Assembly (NCBI GenBank): GCA_964036315.1
Contig: CAXIWW010000817.1
Coordinates: forward strand, 4,809,501-4,873,500
From: Acanthosepion esculentum
Taxonomy: Eukaryota; Mollusca; Cephalopoda; Sepiida; Sepiidae
DNA length: 64,000 nucleotides
Direction of reading: 5' to 3'
Shown: one piece after another, positions 1-12,831 of the stretch
Position numbering within the stretch: position 1 is the stretch's first letter
Layout: each line of letters starts with the position of its first letter
Notes under the pieces: generated by a model
What the model was told of the DNA's origin: nothing
The model's input: the letters and a program-made list of their open reading frames with translations, nothing else
The model's database searches: none
Position numbers and translations under genes: made by a program

Positions 1-2330
1 TGTCCCACGCAGACGACCCCCACTCCCAAAAAGTCCCCCGCAGAAGGCCCCCAGTCCCTGAGAGTCCCACGCAGACGACCCCCAGTCCTAGAATGTCCAA
101 GGCAGTCGACCCCCACCCAGGAGACAGTCCCAGAAAAACCCACGCTGACTTCACCCAGTCCCAGAAAGTCCCACGATGACGACCCCCCACCAAGGAGACA
201 GACACAGATATCCCACGCAGACGACCCCCCACCCAGGAGACAGTCCCAGAAAGTTCCAAACAGACGACCCCCACCCAGGAGACACTCCCAGAAAGTCCCA
301 CGCAGAAGACCACCAGTCCAAGAAAGTCCCACGCAGAGTACCCCCAGTCCCAGAAAGTCCAACGCAGTCGACCCCCCCATCCAGGAGACAGTCCCAGGAA
401 GTCCCACGCAGACGACCCACAGTCCCAGAAAGTCCCATGCAGACGACCCCCAGTCCCACAAAATCCCACGAAGACGACACCGCACCCAGGAGACTGTACC
501 AGAAAGACCCATGCAGACGACCCCCAGTCCCAGAAATCCCATGCATACGACACCCCACCCAGGAGACAGTCCTAGATATCCCACGCAGACGACCACCCAC
601 CCAGGAGACAGTCCCAGAAAGTCCCACGCAGACGACACCCAGTCCAAGAAAGTCCCAGGCAGACGACCCCCCACGCAGGAGACAGTCCCAGAAAGTCCCA
701 CGCAAAAGACCCCCTGCCCCAGAAAATCCCACGCAGACGACACCGCACCCAGGAGACTGAACCAGAAAGACCCATGCACACGACCCCCTGTCCCAGAAAG
801 TCCCATGCAGACGACACCCCACCCCGGAGACAGTCCTAGATATCCCACGCAGAAGACCACCCACCCAGGAGACAGTCCCAGAAAGTCCCACGCAGACGAC
901 ACCCAGTCCAAGAAAGTCCCACGCAGACGACCCCCCACGCAGGAGACATCCCTAGAAAGTCCCACGCAAAAGACCCCCAGTCCCAGAAAATCCCATGCAG
1001 ACGAACCCCCACCCAGGAGACTGTACCAGAAAGACCCACGCAAAAGACCCCCAGTCCCAGAAAATCCCATGCAGACGAACCCCCACCCAGAAAGTCCGAA
1101 ATAGACGACCTGCCACCCAGCAGAGAGACCCACAATGTCCCACGCAGACGACCCCCACTCCCAAAAAGTCCCCCGCAGAAGGCCCCCAGTCCCTGAGAGT
1201 CCCACGCAGACGACCCCCAGTCCTAGAATGTCCAAGGCAGTCGACCCCCACCCAGGAGACAGTCCCAGAAAAACCCACGCTGACTTCACCCAGTCCCAGA
1301 AAGTCCCACGCAGACGACCCCCCACCCAGGAGACAGTCCCAGAAAATAACACGCAGACGACCCACAGTCCCAGAAAGTCACACGCAGACGACCCCCAGTC
1401 CCAGAAAGTCCCATGCAGACAACCCCCCACCAAGGAGACAGACACAGATATCCCACGCAGACGACCCCCCACCCAGGAGACAGTCCCAGAAAGTTCCAAA
1501 CAGACGACCCCCACCCAGGAGACACTCCCAGAAAGTCCCACGCAGAAGACCACCAGTCCAAGAAAGTCCCACGCAGAGTACCCCCAGTCCCAGAAAGTCC
1601 CACGCAGTCGACTCCCCATCCAGGAGACAGTCCCAGGAAGTCCCACGCAGACGACCCCCAGTCCCAGAAAGTCCCATGCAGACGACCCCCAGTCCCACAA
1701 AATCCCACGCAGACGACACCGCACCCAGGAGACTGTACCAGAAAGACCCATGCAGACGACCCCCAGTCCCAGAAATCCCATGCATACGACACCCCACCCA
1801 GGAGACAGTCCTAGATATCCCACGCAGACGACCACCCACCCAGGAGACAGTCCCAGAAAGTCCCACGCAGACGACACCCAGTCCAAGAAAGTCCCAGGCA
1901 GACGACCCCCCACGCAGGAGACAGTCCCAGAAAGTCCCACGCAAAAGACCCCCTGTCCCAGAAAATCCCACGCAGACGACACCTCACCCAGGAGACTGAA
2001 CCAGAAAGACCCATGCACACGACCCCCTGTCCCAGAAAGTCCCATGCAGACGACACCCCACCCCGGAGACAGTCCTAGATATCCCACGCAGACGACCACC
2101 CACCCAGGAGACAGTCCCAGAAAGTCCCACGCAGACGACACCCAGTCCAAGAAAGTCCCACGCAGACGACCCCCCACGCAGGAGACATCCCTAGAAAGTC
2201 CCACGCAAAAGACCCCCAGTCCCAGAAAATCCCATGCAGACGAACCCCCACCCAGGAGACTGTACCAGAAAGACCCACGCAAAAGACCCCCAGTCCCAGA
2301 AAATCCCATGCAGACGAACCCCCACCCAGT
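1..2330 (+). repeat. About 1.1-1.2 kb tandem segmental duplication inside family A
   Basis: Positions 1-1090 and 1136-2330 are two copies of one long block. They share an ordered set of private variants: AAAAAGTCCCCCGCAGAAGG, then CTAGAATGTCCAAGGCAG, then AAACCCACGCTGACTTCACC. The offset is 1135 at the start and about 1240 from position 200 onward, because the second copy contains about 104 nt (roughly 1325-1430) that the first lacks. After 1090 the first copy passes through a short unique variant stretch (AATAGACGACCTGCCACC) before the second begins. Copies this alike in a fast-changing array suggest a recent event. Confidence 0.85.
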
Positions 2331-5300
2331 AGACAGTCCTAGATATCCCACGCAGACGACCCCCACCCAGGAGACAGTCCCAGAAAGTCCCACGCAGACG
2401 AGCCCCCACCCAAGAGACAGTCCCGGAAAGTCCCACGCAGACGACACCCAGTCCCTGAAAGTCCCACGCAGACGACCCCCACCCAGGAGACAGTCCCAGA
2501 AAGTCCCACGCAGACGACCCCCAGTCCCAGAAAGTCCGATGAAGAAGACCCCACCACTCAGGAGACAGTCCCAGATATCCCACGCAGACGACCCCCCACC
2601 CAGGAGACAGTCCAAGAAAGTCCCACGCAGACGACCCCCACCCAGGAGACAGTCCCAGAAAGTCCCACGCAGACGACCACAAACCCAGGAGACAGTCCCA
2701 GAAAGTCCCATGCAGACGACCCCCAGTCCCAGAAATTCCCGCGCAGACGACCCCCAGTCCTAGGAAGTCCCACGCAGACGACCCCCACACAGGAGAGAGT
2801 CCCAGAAAGTTCCAAACAGACGACCCCCACCAAGGAGACACTCCCAGAAAGTCACACGCAGAAGACCCCCAGTCCAAGAAAGTCCCACGCAGAGTACCCC
2901 CAGTGCCAGAAAGTCCCACGCAGACGACCCCCCACCCAGGAGACAGTCCCAGGAAGTCCCAAGCAGACGACCCCCAGTCCCACAAAATCCCACGCAGACG
3001 AGACCGCACCCAGGAGACTGTACCAGAAAGCCCCATGCAGACGACCCCCTGTCCCAGAAAGTCCCATGCAGACGACACCCCACCCAGGAGACAGTCCTAG
3101 ATATCCCACGCAGACGAACCCCCACCCAGGAGACAGTCCCAGAAAGTCCCACGCAGACGACCCCCAGTCCAAGTAAGTCTCACGCAGGCGACCCCCCACG
3201 CAGGAGACAGTCCCAGAAAGTCCCATGCAGACTACCCCCCACCTAGTGGACAGTCCCAGAAAGTCCCACGCAGACAACACCCAGTCCCTGAAAGTCCCAT
3301 GCAGACGACCCCCCACGCAGGTGACAGTCCCAGAAAGTCCCACGCAAAAGACCCCCAGTCCCAGAAAGTCCCAGGAGACAGTCCTAGATATCCCACGCAG
3401 ACGACCCCCACCTAGGAGACAGTCCCAGAAAGTCCCACGGTGACGACCCCCAGTCCAAGAAAGTCCCACGCAGACGACCCCCAGACAGGAGACAGTCCCA
3501 GAAAATCTCACGCAGACGACCCCCACCCAGGAGACAGTCCCAGAAAGTCTCACGCAGACGACCCCCCACCCAGGAGACAGTGCCAGAAAGTCCCACGCAG
3601 ACGACCCCCAGTCCCAGAAAGTCACAGACAGACGACCCCCACCCATGTGACAGTCCCAGAAAGTCCCACGCAGACGACACCCAATCCCTGAATCTCCCAC
3701 GCAGACGACCCCCCACGCAGGAGACAGTCTCAGAAAGACCCACGCAGACGACCTCCAGTCCCAGAATGTCCCGCGCAGAAGAACCCCCACCCAGGAGACA
3801 GTCTCAGAAAGACCCACGCAGACGACCTCCAGTCCCAGAATGTCCCGCGCAGAAGACCTCTCACCCAGGAGAATCCAAGAAAGACCCACGCAGACGACCC
3901 CCAGTCCCAGAAAGTCCCATGCAGACGACCCCCCACCCAGGAGACTATCCCAGATATCCCACGCAGACAACCTTCCACCCAGGAAACAGTCCAAAAAAGT
4001 CCCACGCAGACGACCCCCACCCAGGAGACACTCCCAGAAAGTCCCACACAGACGACCCCCAGTCCCTGAAAGTCCCACGCAGACGACCCCCACGCAGGAG
4101 ACAGTCCCAGAAAGTCCCATGCAGACGAGCCCCCACCCACGAGACAGACCCAGAAAGTCCCACGCAGACGACCCCCAGTCCAACAAAATCCCACGCAGAC
4201 GACACCGCACCCAGGAGACAGTCCCAGAAAGTCCCAAACAGACGACACCCACCCAGGAGACAGTCCTAGATATCCCCCGCAGACGAACCCAAGTATGTCC
4301 CACGGAGAAGACCTCCAGTCCAAGAAAGACCCACGCAGACGACCCCCAGTCCCAGAAAGTCCCACGCAGACGACCCCCCACCCAAGAGACAGTCCCAGGA
4401 AGTCCCATGCAGACGACCCCCAGTCCCAGAAAGTCCCACGGAGATGACCCCCAGTCCCACAGAATCCCACGCAGACGACACCGCACCCAGGAGACTGTAC
4501 CAGAAAGACCCATGCAGACGACCCCCAGTCCCAGAAAGTCCCATGCAGACGACACCGCACCCAGGAGACAGTCCTAGATATCCCACGCAGACGACCCCAC
4601 ACCCAGGAGCCAGACAGGAGAGTGTCCCAGCAAGTCCCACGCAGACGACCCCCAGTCCCAGAAAATCCCACGCAGACGAACACCCACCCAGGAGACTGTC
4701 CCAGAAAGACCCACGCAGACGACCCCCAGTCCCAGAATGTCCCACGCAGACGACCCCCAATCCCACAAAATCAAACGCAGACGACACCGCACCGAGCAGA
4801 CTGTACCAGAAAGACCCATGCAGACGACCCCCCACCCAGGAGACAGTACTAGATAACCCACGCAGGCGACCCCCACCCAGGAGACAGTCCCAGAAAGTCC
4901 CACGTAGAAGACCCACAGTCCCAGAAAGTCCCAGGCAGACGACACCACACCCAGGAGACAGTCCTAGATATCCCACGCAGACGACCCCCCCCCCCAGGAG
5001 ACAGTCCTAGATATCCCACGCAGACGACCCCCCACCCAGGAGACATTCCCAGAAAGTCGCACGCAGACGAGCCCCAGTCCAAGAAAGTCCCACGCAGACG
5101 ACCCCCAGTCCCAGAAAATCCCATGCAGACGACCCCCCACCAAGGAGACAATCCTAGATATCCCACGCAGACGACCCCCACCCAGGAGACAGTCCCAGAA
5201 AGTCCCACGCAAAAGACCCCCAGTCCCAGAAAATCCCATGCAGACGACCCCCCACCAAGGAGACAATCCTAGATATCCCACGCAGACGACCCCCACCCAG

Positions 5301-6354
5301 GAGACAGTCCCAGAAAGTCCCACGCAGACGAGCCCCCTCCCAGGAGACAGTCCCAGAAAGTCCCAAACAGACGACACCCACCCAGGAGACACTCGCAGAA
5401 AGTCCCACGGAGAAGACCTCCAGTCCAAGAAAGACCCACGCAGACGACCCCCAGTCCCAGAAAGTCCCACGCAGACGACCCCCTACCCAGGAGACTGTCC
5501 AAGGAAGTCCCACGCAGACGACCCCCAGTCCCAGAAAGTCAAACGGAGATGACACCCAGTCCCACAAAATCCCACGCAGACGACACCGCACCCAGGAGAC
5601 TTACCGGAAAGACACATGCAGACGACCCCCAGTCCCAGAAAGTCCCATGCAGACGACACCGCACCCAGGAGACAGTCCTAGATATCCCACGCAGACGACC
5701 CCACACCCAGGAGCCAGACAGGAGAGTGTCCCAGCAAGTCCCTCGCAGACGACCCCCAGTCCCAGAAAATCCCACGCAGACGAAAAACCACCCAGGAGAC
5801 AGTCACAGAAAGTCCCACGCAGACGACCCCCCACCCAGGAGACAGTCCCAGAATGTCCCACGCAGACGACGCCCAGTCCCAGAAAGTCCCAGGCAGACGA
5901 CCACCACCCAGGAGACAGTCCAAGAAAGTCCCACGCAGACGACCCCCAATCCTAAAAAGTCCCACGCAGAAGACCCCCAATCCCAAAAAGTCCCACGCAG
6001 ACGACACCGCACCCAGGAGACTGTCCCAGAAAGACCCACGCAGACGACCCCCAGTCCCAGAAAGTCCCACGGAGATGACCCCCAGTCCCACAGAATCCCA
6101 CGCAGACGACACCGCACCCAGGAGACTGTACCAGAAAGACCCATGCAGACGACCCCCAGTCCCAGAAAGTCCCATGCAGACGACACCGCACCCAGGAGAC
6201 AGTCCTAGATATCCCACGCAGACGACCCCACACCCAGGAGCCAGACAGGAGAGTGTCCCAGCAAGTCCCACGCAGACGACCCCCAGTCCCAGAAAGTCCC
6301 ACGCAGACGACTCCCCACCCAGGAGACAGTCCCACGCAGACGACCCCCCACCCA

Positions 6355-7165
6355 GGAGAGAGTCCAAGAAAAGACCCACGCAGACGACCCCGAGTCCACG
6401 AAAGTCCCATACAGACGACCCCCCACCCAGGAGACAGTCCCAGAAAGTAACACGCAGACGACCACCAGTCCCAAAAAGTCCCACACAAACGACCACCAGT
6501 CCCACGATGTCCTACGCAGACGACCCCCCCACCAAGGAGACAGTCACAGAAAGTCCCACGCAGACGACCCCCCACCCATGAGACAGTCCCAGAAAGTCCC
6601 ACGGAGAGGACCCACTGTCCCAGAAAGTCCCACGCAGACGCCCCCCCAGTCCCAGAAAATCCCACGCCGACGAACCCCACCCAGGAGACTGTCCCAGAAA
6701 CTCCCACGCAGACGACACCCAGTCCCTGAAAGTCCCAAGCAGAAGACCTCCCACGCAGGAGACATTCCCAGAAAGTCCCACGCAGACGAACCCCCACCCA
6801 GGAGACAGTCCCAGAAAGACACACGCAGACGACCCCAGTCCCAGAAAGTCCCACGCAGACGACACCCCACCCAGGAGAGAGTCCAAGAAAGACCCACGCA
6901 GACGACCCCGAGTCCAAGAAAGTCCCATACAGAAGACCCCCCACCCAGGAGACAGTCCCAGAAAGTAACACGCAGACGACCCCCAGTCCCAGAAAGTCCC
7001 ACGCACACGACCACCAGTCCCAAAATGTCCTACGCAGACGACCCCCCCACCAAGGAGACAGTCCCAGAAAGTCCTACGCAGACGACCCCCCCACCCATGA
7101 GACAGTCCCAGAAAGTCCCACGGAGACGACCCACTGTGCCAGAAAGTCCCACGCAGACGCCCCCA
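6355..7165 (+). repeat. About 0.5 kb tandem duplication inside family A
   Basis: Two blocks of about 300 nt, near 6355-6650 and 6874-7165, carry the same order of unusual variants: GACCCCGAGTCC, then AGAAAGTAACACGCAGACG, then GTCCTACGCAGACG, then CCCACCCATGAGACAG. The CCTACGCAGA landmark lies at 6511 and 7029, an offset of 518 nt. This is a local segmental duplication of about a dozen family A units. Confidence 0.75.
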
Positions 7166-8810
7166 ACCAAGGAGACATTACCAGAAATTCCCACGCAGAC
7201 GACACCTAGTCCCAGAAAGTCCCACGCAGAAGACACCCTGTCCCAGAAAGTCCCACGCAGACGACCCCCAGTCCCAGAAAATCCCACGCAGTGGACTCTC
7301 CACCCAGGAGACAGTCCCAGAAAGTCCCACGGAGAGGACCCACCCACCCAGGAGTCAGTACCAGAAAGACCCACGCAGACGAACCCCTGTCTCAGAAAGT
7401 CCCACGCAGACGACCCCCACCCAGGAGACAGGCACAGAAATTTCCACGCAGACGACCCCCCAGTCAGGAGACAGTCCGAGGAAGACCCACGCAGACGACC
7501 CCCAGTCCCAGAAAGTCCCATGTAGTCGACCCCCACCCAGGAGACAGTCCCAGATATCCCACACAGACGACCGCCCACCCAGGAGACAGTCCCAGAAAGT
7601 CCCACGCAGACGAACCCCAGTCCCAGAAAGTCCCATGCAGACGACCCCCACCCAGGAGACAGTCCCAGAAAGACCCACGCAGACGAACCCCCACACAGGA
7701 GACAGTCCCAGAAAGTCCCATGCAGAAAACGCCCAGTCCCAGAAAGTCCCACGCAGACGACCCCCAACCCAGGGACAGTACAAGAAAGTCCCACGCAGAC
7801 GACCACCATTCCCGAATGTCCCACGCAGACCAGTCACAGTCCAAGAAAGTCCCATGCAGACGACCCCCCACCCATGAGACAGTCCCAGAAAGACCCAAAC
7901 TGACGACCCCCCACCCAGGAGACAGTCCCAGACAGTCATACGCAGACGACCCCCAGTCCCAGAAAGTCCCATGCAGACGACCCCCCACACAGGAGACAGT
8001 CCCAGAACGTCCCACGCAGACGACCCCCACCCAGGAGACAGTTCCAGAAAGTCCCACGTTGACAACCCACAGTCCCAGAAAGTCCCACGCATACGACCCC
8101 CAACCCATGAGACAGTACCAGAAAGTCCCACGGTGACGACTCACAGTCCAAGAAAGTCCAACGCAGACGACCCCCATCCATGAGACCGTCCCAGAAATTC
8201 CCACGCAGACGACCCCTAGTCCAAGAAAGTCCCAGGCAGACGACCCCCAGACAGGAGACAGTCCCAGAAAGTCCCACGCAGACGACCCCCAGTCCCAGAA
8301 AGTCCCACGAAGACGACCCCCCACCCAGGAGACAGACCCAGAAAGTCCCACGCAGACGACACCCCACCCAGGAGACAATCCCAGAAAGACCCACCAGACG
8401 GACCCCTGTCTCAGAAAGTCCCACGCAGACGACTCCCCACCCAGGAGACAGTCCCAGAAAGACCCACGCAGACGACACCCAGTCCCAGAAAGTCCCACGC
8501 AGACGAGTCACAGTCCCATAAAGTCCCACGTAGACGACCCCCCACCCAGGAGACAGTCCAAGAAAGTTCCACGGAGACGACTCCCAGTCCCACAAAGTCC
8601 CACGCAGACGATCCCCAGTCCAAGAAATCCCACGCAGACGACCCCCCACGCAGGAGACAGTCCCAGAAAGTCCAACGCAGACGACCCCCAGTCCCAGAAA
8701 GTCCCATGCAGACGACCCCCCACCCCGGAGACAGTCCCAGAACGTCCCACGTAGACGACCCCCACCCAGGAGACAGTCCCAGAAATTCCCACGCAGACGA
8801 ACCCCCACCC

Positions 8811-11800
8811 CATCAGCAATCTCAGGCTGCTGCAAGCCGAATTCTCCTGACTCTTTTGTGCAAATTGCCTTACAAGCAATCCCAGGCGTCTACGAGCCGA
8901 CTTCTCTTGTCTCTTTTGTGAAAATTGCCTTAAAAGCAATCTCAGGCTGCTACAAAACGACATCTTTTGTCTCTTTTTTAAAAACTGCCTTACAATCAAT
9001 ATCAGCCAGCTACAAGCCGAATACGCCTGGCTATTTTGTGAAACTGCCTTTGAAGCAATCTCAGGCCTCTACAAATCGACATATGCTGGCTCTTTTGTTA
9101 CAACTGCCTTACAAGCAATCTCAGGCTTCAGTAATATGAATTATCCTGGCTTTGGTGCGAATTGCCTTACAAGCAATCCCAGGCGGCTACGAGCCGATTT
9201 CTCGTGGCGCTTTTATGGCAACTGCCTTACATGAAATCTCAGGCTGACACAAGCCGAATTCTCATTGCGCTTTTGTGACAACTGCCTTACAAGAAATGTC
9301 AGGCTGCTACGAGCCGACTTCTCTTGGCTCTTTTGTGAAAACTGCCTTACAAGTAATCTCAGGCTGCTACAAGCCGAATTCGCCTTCCGCTTTTGTGACA
9401 ACTGCCTTACAAGCAATGTCAGGTTCCTACCAGCCGACTTCTCTTGGCTCTTTTGTGAAAGCTGCCTTACAAGTAATATCAGGCCGCTACAAATCGACAT
9501 CTCCTGTCTCTTTTGTGAAAACTGCCTTACAAGCAATCTCACGCTGCTACAAGCCGAATTCTCCTGGTTCTATTGTGACGACTGCCTAACAAGCAATCTC
9601 AGGCTGCAGCAATCCCAAGTCTCCTTGCTTTTTGTGCCAATTGCCTTACAACCAATCCCAGGATGCTACGAACCGATTTCTCCTGGCTCATTTGTGGCAA
9701 CTGCCTTACAAGCAATCTCATGCTCCAGCAAGCCGAATTCTCCTGGCTCTTTTGTGCAAATTGCCTTACAAGCAATCCCAGGCGTCTACGAGCCGACTTC
9801 TCTTGTCCGTTTTTTAAAAACTGCCTTAAAAGCAATCTTTGATTGCTACAAAACGACATCTTTTGTCTCTTTTTTAAAAACTGCCTTACAATCAATCTCA
9901 GCCTGCTACAAGCCGAATACGCCTGGCTCTTTTGTGAAACTGCCTTACAAGCAATCTCAGGCTGCCGCTAGTCCAATTTTCCTGACTTTTTGTGCCAATT
10001 GAATTACAAGCAATCCCAGTCTGCATTGAGCCGATTTCTCCTGGCTCTTTTGTGGCAACTGCCTTTCAAGAAATCTCAGGCTGCTACAAGCCGAATTCTC
10101 CTGGCGCTTTTGTGACAACTGCCTTACAAGCAATGTCAGGCTGCTACGAGCCGTCTTCTCTTGGCTCTTTTGTGAAAACTGCCTTAAAAGCAATGTCAGG
10201 CTGCTACGAGCCGACTTCTCCTGGGTATTTTGTGGCAACTGCCTTACAAGAAATCTCAGGCTGCTAGAAGCCGAATTCTCATGGGGCTTTTGTGACAACT
10301 GCCTTACAAGCAATGTCAGGCTGCTACGAGCCGACTTCTCATGGCTATTTTGTGAAAACTGCCTTACAAGCAATGTCAGGCTGCTACGAGCCGACTTCCC
10401 TTGCTCTTTTGTGAAAACTGCCTTACAATTAATATCAGGCCGCTAAAAATCGACATCTCCTGTCTCTTTTGTTAAACTGCCGTACAAGCAATCTCAGGCT
10501 GATACAAGCCGAATACGCCTGGCTCTTTTGTGAAACTGCCTTGCAATCAATCTCAGGCCGCTACAAATCGACATCTCCTGTCTCTTTTGTGAAAACTGCC
10601 TTACAAGCAATCTCAGGCTGCAGCCAGGACAGTTCTCCTGACGTTTTGTGCCAATTGCCTTAAAAGCAATCCCAGGCGGCTACATGCCGATTTCTCCTGG
10701 CTCTTTTGTGCTAACTGCCTTACAGGCAATCTCAGGCTGCTACAAGCCGAATTCTCCTGGTTCTATTGTGACAACTGCCTTAAAAACAATCTCAGGCTGC
10801 AGCAATCCCAATTCTCCAAGATTTTATTGCCAATTTCCTTACAAGAAATCCCAGGCGGCTACGAGCCGATTTCTCCTGACTCATTTGTGGCAACTACCTT
10901 ACAAGCAAACAGAGGCTGCTACGAGCCGATTTCTCCTGGCCCTTTTGTGGCAACTGCCTTACAATAAATCTCATACTGCTACAAGCCGAATTCTCCTGGC
11001 ACTTTCGTGCAATTTGCCATACAAGCAATCCCAGGCGTCTACGAACCGACTTCTCTTGTCTCTTTTGTGAAATCTGCCTTAAAAGCAATCTCAGACTACT
11101 ACAAACGACATCTCCTGTTTCTTTTTTTTAAACTGCCTTACAAGCAATCTCAGCCTGCTACAAATTGCATGGCTCTTTTGTGAAACTGCCTTACAAGAAT
11201 CTCAGGCCGCTACAAATCGACATATGCTGGCTCTTTTGTTACAACTACCTTACAAGCATTCTCAGGCTGCAGCAATATGAATTCCTTTGGCTTTTTGTGC
11301 TACGAGTCGTTTTCTCCTGGCCCTTTTGTGGCAACTGCCTTACAAGAAATGTCAGGCTGCTATGAGACGACTTCTCTTGGCTCTTTTGTGAAAACTGCCT
11401 TACAAGTAATATCAGGGTGCTACAAGACGACATCTCCTCTCTCTTTTGTGAAACTGCCTTACAAGCAATCTCAGGCCGCTACAAGCCGAATACGGCTGGC
11501 TCATTTGTGAAATTGCATTGCAAGAAACATCAGGCTGCTACAAATCGTCATCTCCTTCTCTTTTGTGACAACTGCCTTACAAGCAATCTCAGTCTGCCGC
11601 CAGCACAGTTCTCCTGACTTTTTGTGCCAATTGCCTTAAAAGCAATCCCTGGCGGCTAAGTGCCGATTTCTCCTGGCTCTTTTGTGGTAACTGCCTTACA
11701 AGCAATCTCAGGCCGCTACAAATCGACATATCCTGGCTCTTTTGTCACAACTGCTTTACAAGCAATCTCAGGCTGCCGTTAGTCCAATTCTCCTGATTTT

Positions 11801-12116
11801 TTGTGCTAATTGCCTTACAAGCAATCCCCGGCTGCTACGAACCGATTTCTCCTGGCTCATTTGTGGTATCTACCTTACAAGCATTCTCAGGCTGCAGCAA
11901 TATGAATTCTCCTGGCTTTTTTTGCGTATTGACTTACAAGCAAGCCCAGTCGTCTACGAACCGACTTCTCTTGTCTCTTTTGTGAAAACTGCCTTAAAAG
12001 CAATCTCAGACTCCTACAAAACGACATCTCCTGTCTCTTTTTTTAAAACTGCCTTACAATCAATCTCAGCCTGCTACAAGCCGAATACGTCGGGCTTTTT
12101 TGTGACAACAGCCTTA
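8811..12116 (+). repeat. Satellite family B, left array, forward part (60-nt unit)
   Basis: This is a tandem array of about 55 units with a 60-nt period. A typical unit runs CTGCCTTACAAGCAATCTCA, then GGCTGCTACAAGCCGAATTC, then TCCTGGCTCTTTTGTGACAA. Identical motifs sit exactly 60 or 180 nt apart (for example TACAAGCCGAATT at 9368 and 9548). Several monomer types recur in order: an AAATCGACATATCCTGG type, a GCCGCTAGTCCAATTCTCC type of 59 nt, a CGAACCGATTTCTCCTGG type and a GCAGCAATATGAATTC type. This implies a higher-order repeat of several monomers. Because 60 is a multiple of 3, one frame repeats as a 20-residue peptide, but 58-59 nt monomers break it. No gene is inferred. Confidence 0.96.
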
Positions 12117-12831
12117 CTGAGATTACTTTTAGGCAGTTTTCACAAAAGAGAAGGAGATGACGATTTGTAGCAGCCTGATATTGCTTGCAAGGCAATTTCA
12201 CAAAAGAGTCAGGCGTATTCGGCTTGTAGCGGCCTGAGATTGCTTGTAAGGCAGTTTCACAAAAGAGACAGTAGATGTCGTTTTGTAGCAGCCTGATATT
12301 ACTTGTGAGGCAGTTTTCACAAAAGAGTCAGGAGAAGTCGGCTCGTAGCACCCTGACATTGTTTGTAAGGCAGTTGTCACAAAAGCTCCAGGAGAATTCG
12401 GCTTGTAGCAGCTTCATATTACTTGTCAGGCAGTTTTCACAAAAGAGCCAAAAGAAGTCGGCTCGTAGCAGCCTGACATTGCTTGTAAGGCAGTTGTCAC
12501 AAAAGCCCCAGGAGACTTCGGCTTGTAGCAGCCTGAGATTTCTTGTAAGGCAGTTGCCACAAAAGAGCATGGAGAAATCGGCTCGTACGCGCCTGGGATT
12601 GCTTGTAAGGCAATTCGCACAAAAAGCCAGGAGAATTCATATTGCTGCAGCCTGAGAATGCTTGTAAGGCAGATGCCACAAATGAGCCATGAGAAATCGG
12701 TTCATAGCAGCCTGGGATTGCTTGTAAGGCAATTGGCACAAAAAGTCAGGAAAAGTGGACTAGCGGCAGCCTGAGACTGCTTGTAAGGCAGCTGTCACAA
12801 AAGAGCCAGGATATGTCGATTTGTAGCGGCC
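12117..12831 (-). repeat. Satellite family B, left array, inverted part
   Basis: About 12 units of the 60-nt family read in reverse complement (ATTGCTTGTAAGGCAGTTGT, then CACAAAAGAGCCAGGAGAAT). The switch from the forward array is abrupt near 12117, inside CAGCCTTACTGAGATTACTT, with no spacer. Near 12560-12830 the inverted part contains, in mirrored order, the same set of monomer types found at about 11716-11930. The block ends in GATTTGTAGCGGC, next to family U. Confidence 0.95.

Larger units (their letters stand above)
1..8810 (+). repeat. Satellite family A, left array (31/43-nt minisatellite, C/A-rich strand up)
   Basis: This is a continuous tandem array. The short unit is 31 nt: a CCCACGCAGACGACCCCC-like block followed by AGTCCCAGAAAGT. 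A long unit carries an extra 12 or so nt (CACCCAGGAGAC) between the two blocks, giving 42 or 43 nt depending on the length of the C run. Short and long units are interspersed over the whole stretch, roughly 240 units in all. A typical short unit has 14 C, 9 A, 6 G and 2 T, so it is about 65% GC with strong strand asymmetry. Variant units (for example with CCTAGATATCCCACGCAG, or with GGAGACTGTACCAGAAAG) recur in the same order at several places, which shows higher-order structure. The array ends where CCCACCCCATCAGCAATCTC runs into family B. No gene is seen; open frames in it are a consequence of stop-poor units. I do not recognise the family by name. Confidence 0.97.

Noticed and set aside
1..8810. 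CRISPR-like array of repeats about 31 nt long
   Set aside because: The units are contiguous with no unique spacers, the sequence between copies is itself repeat, and no cas genes are present.
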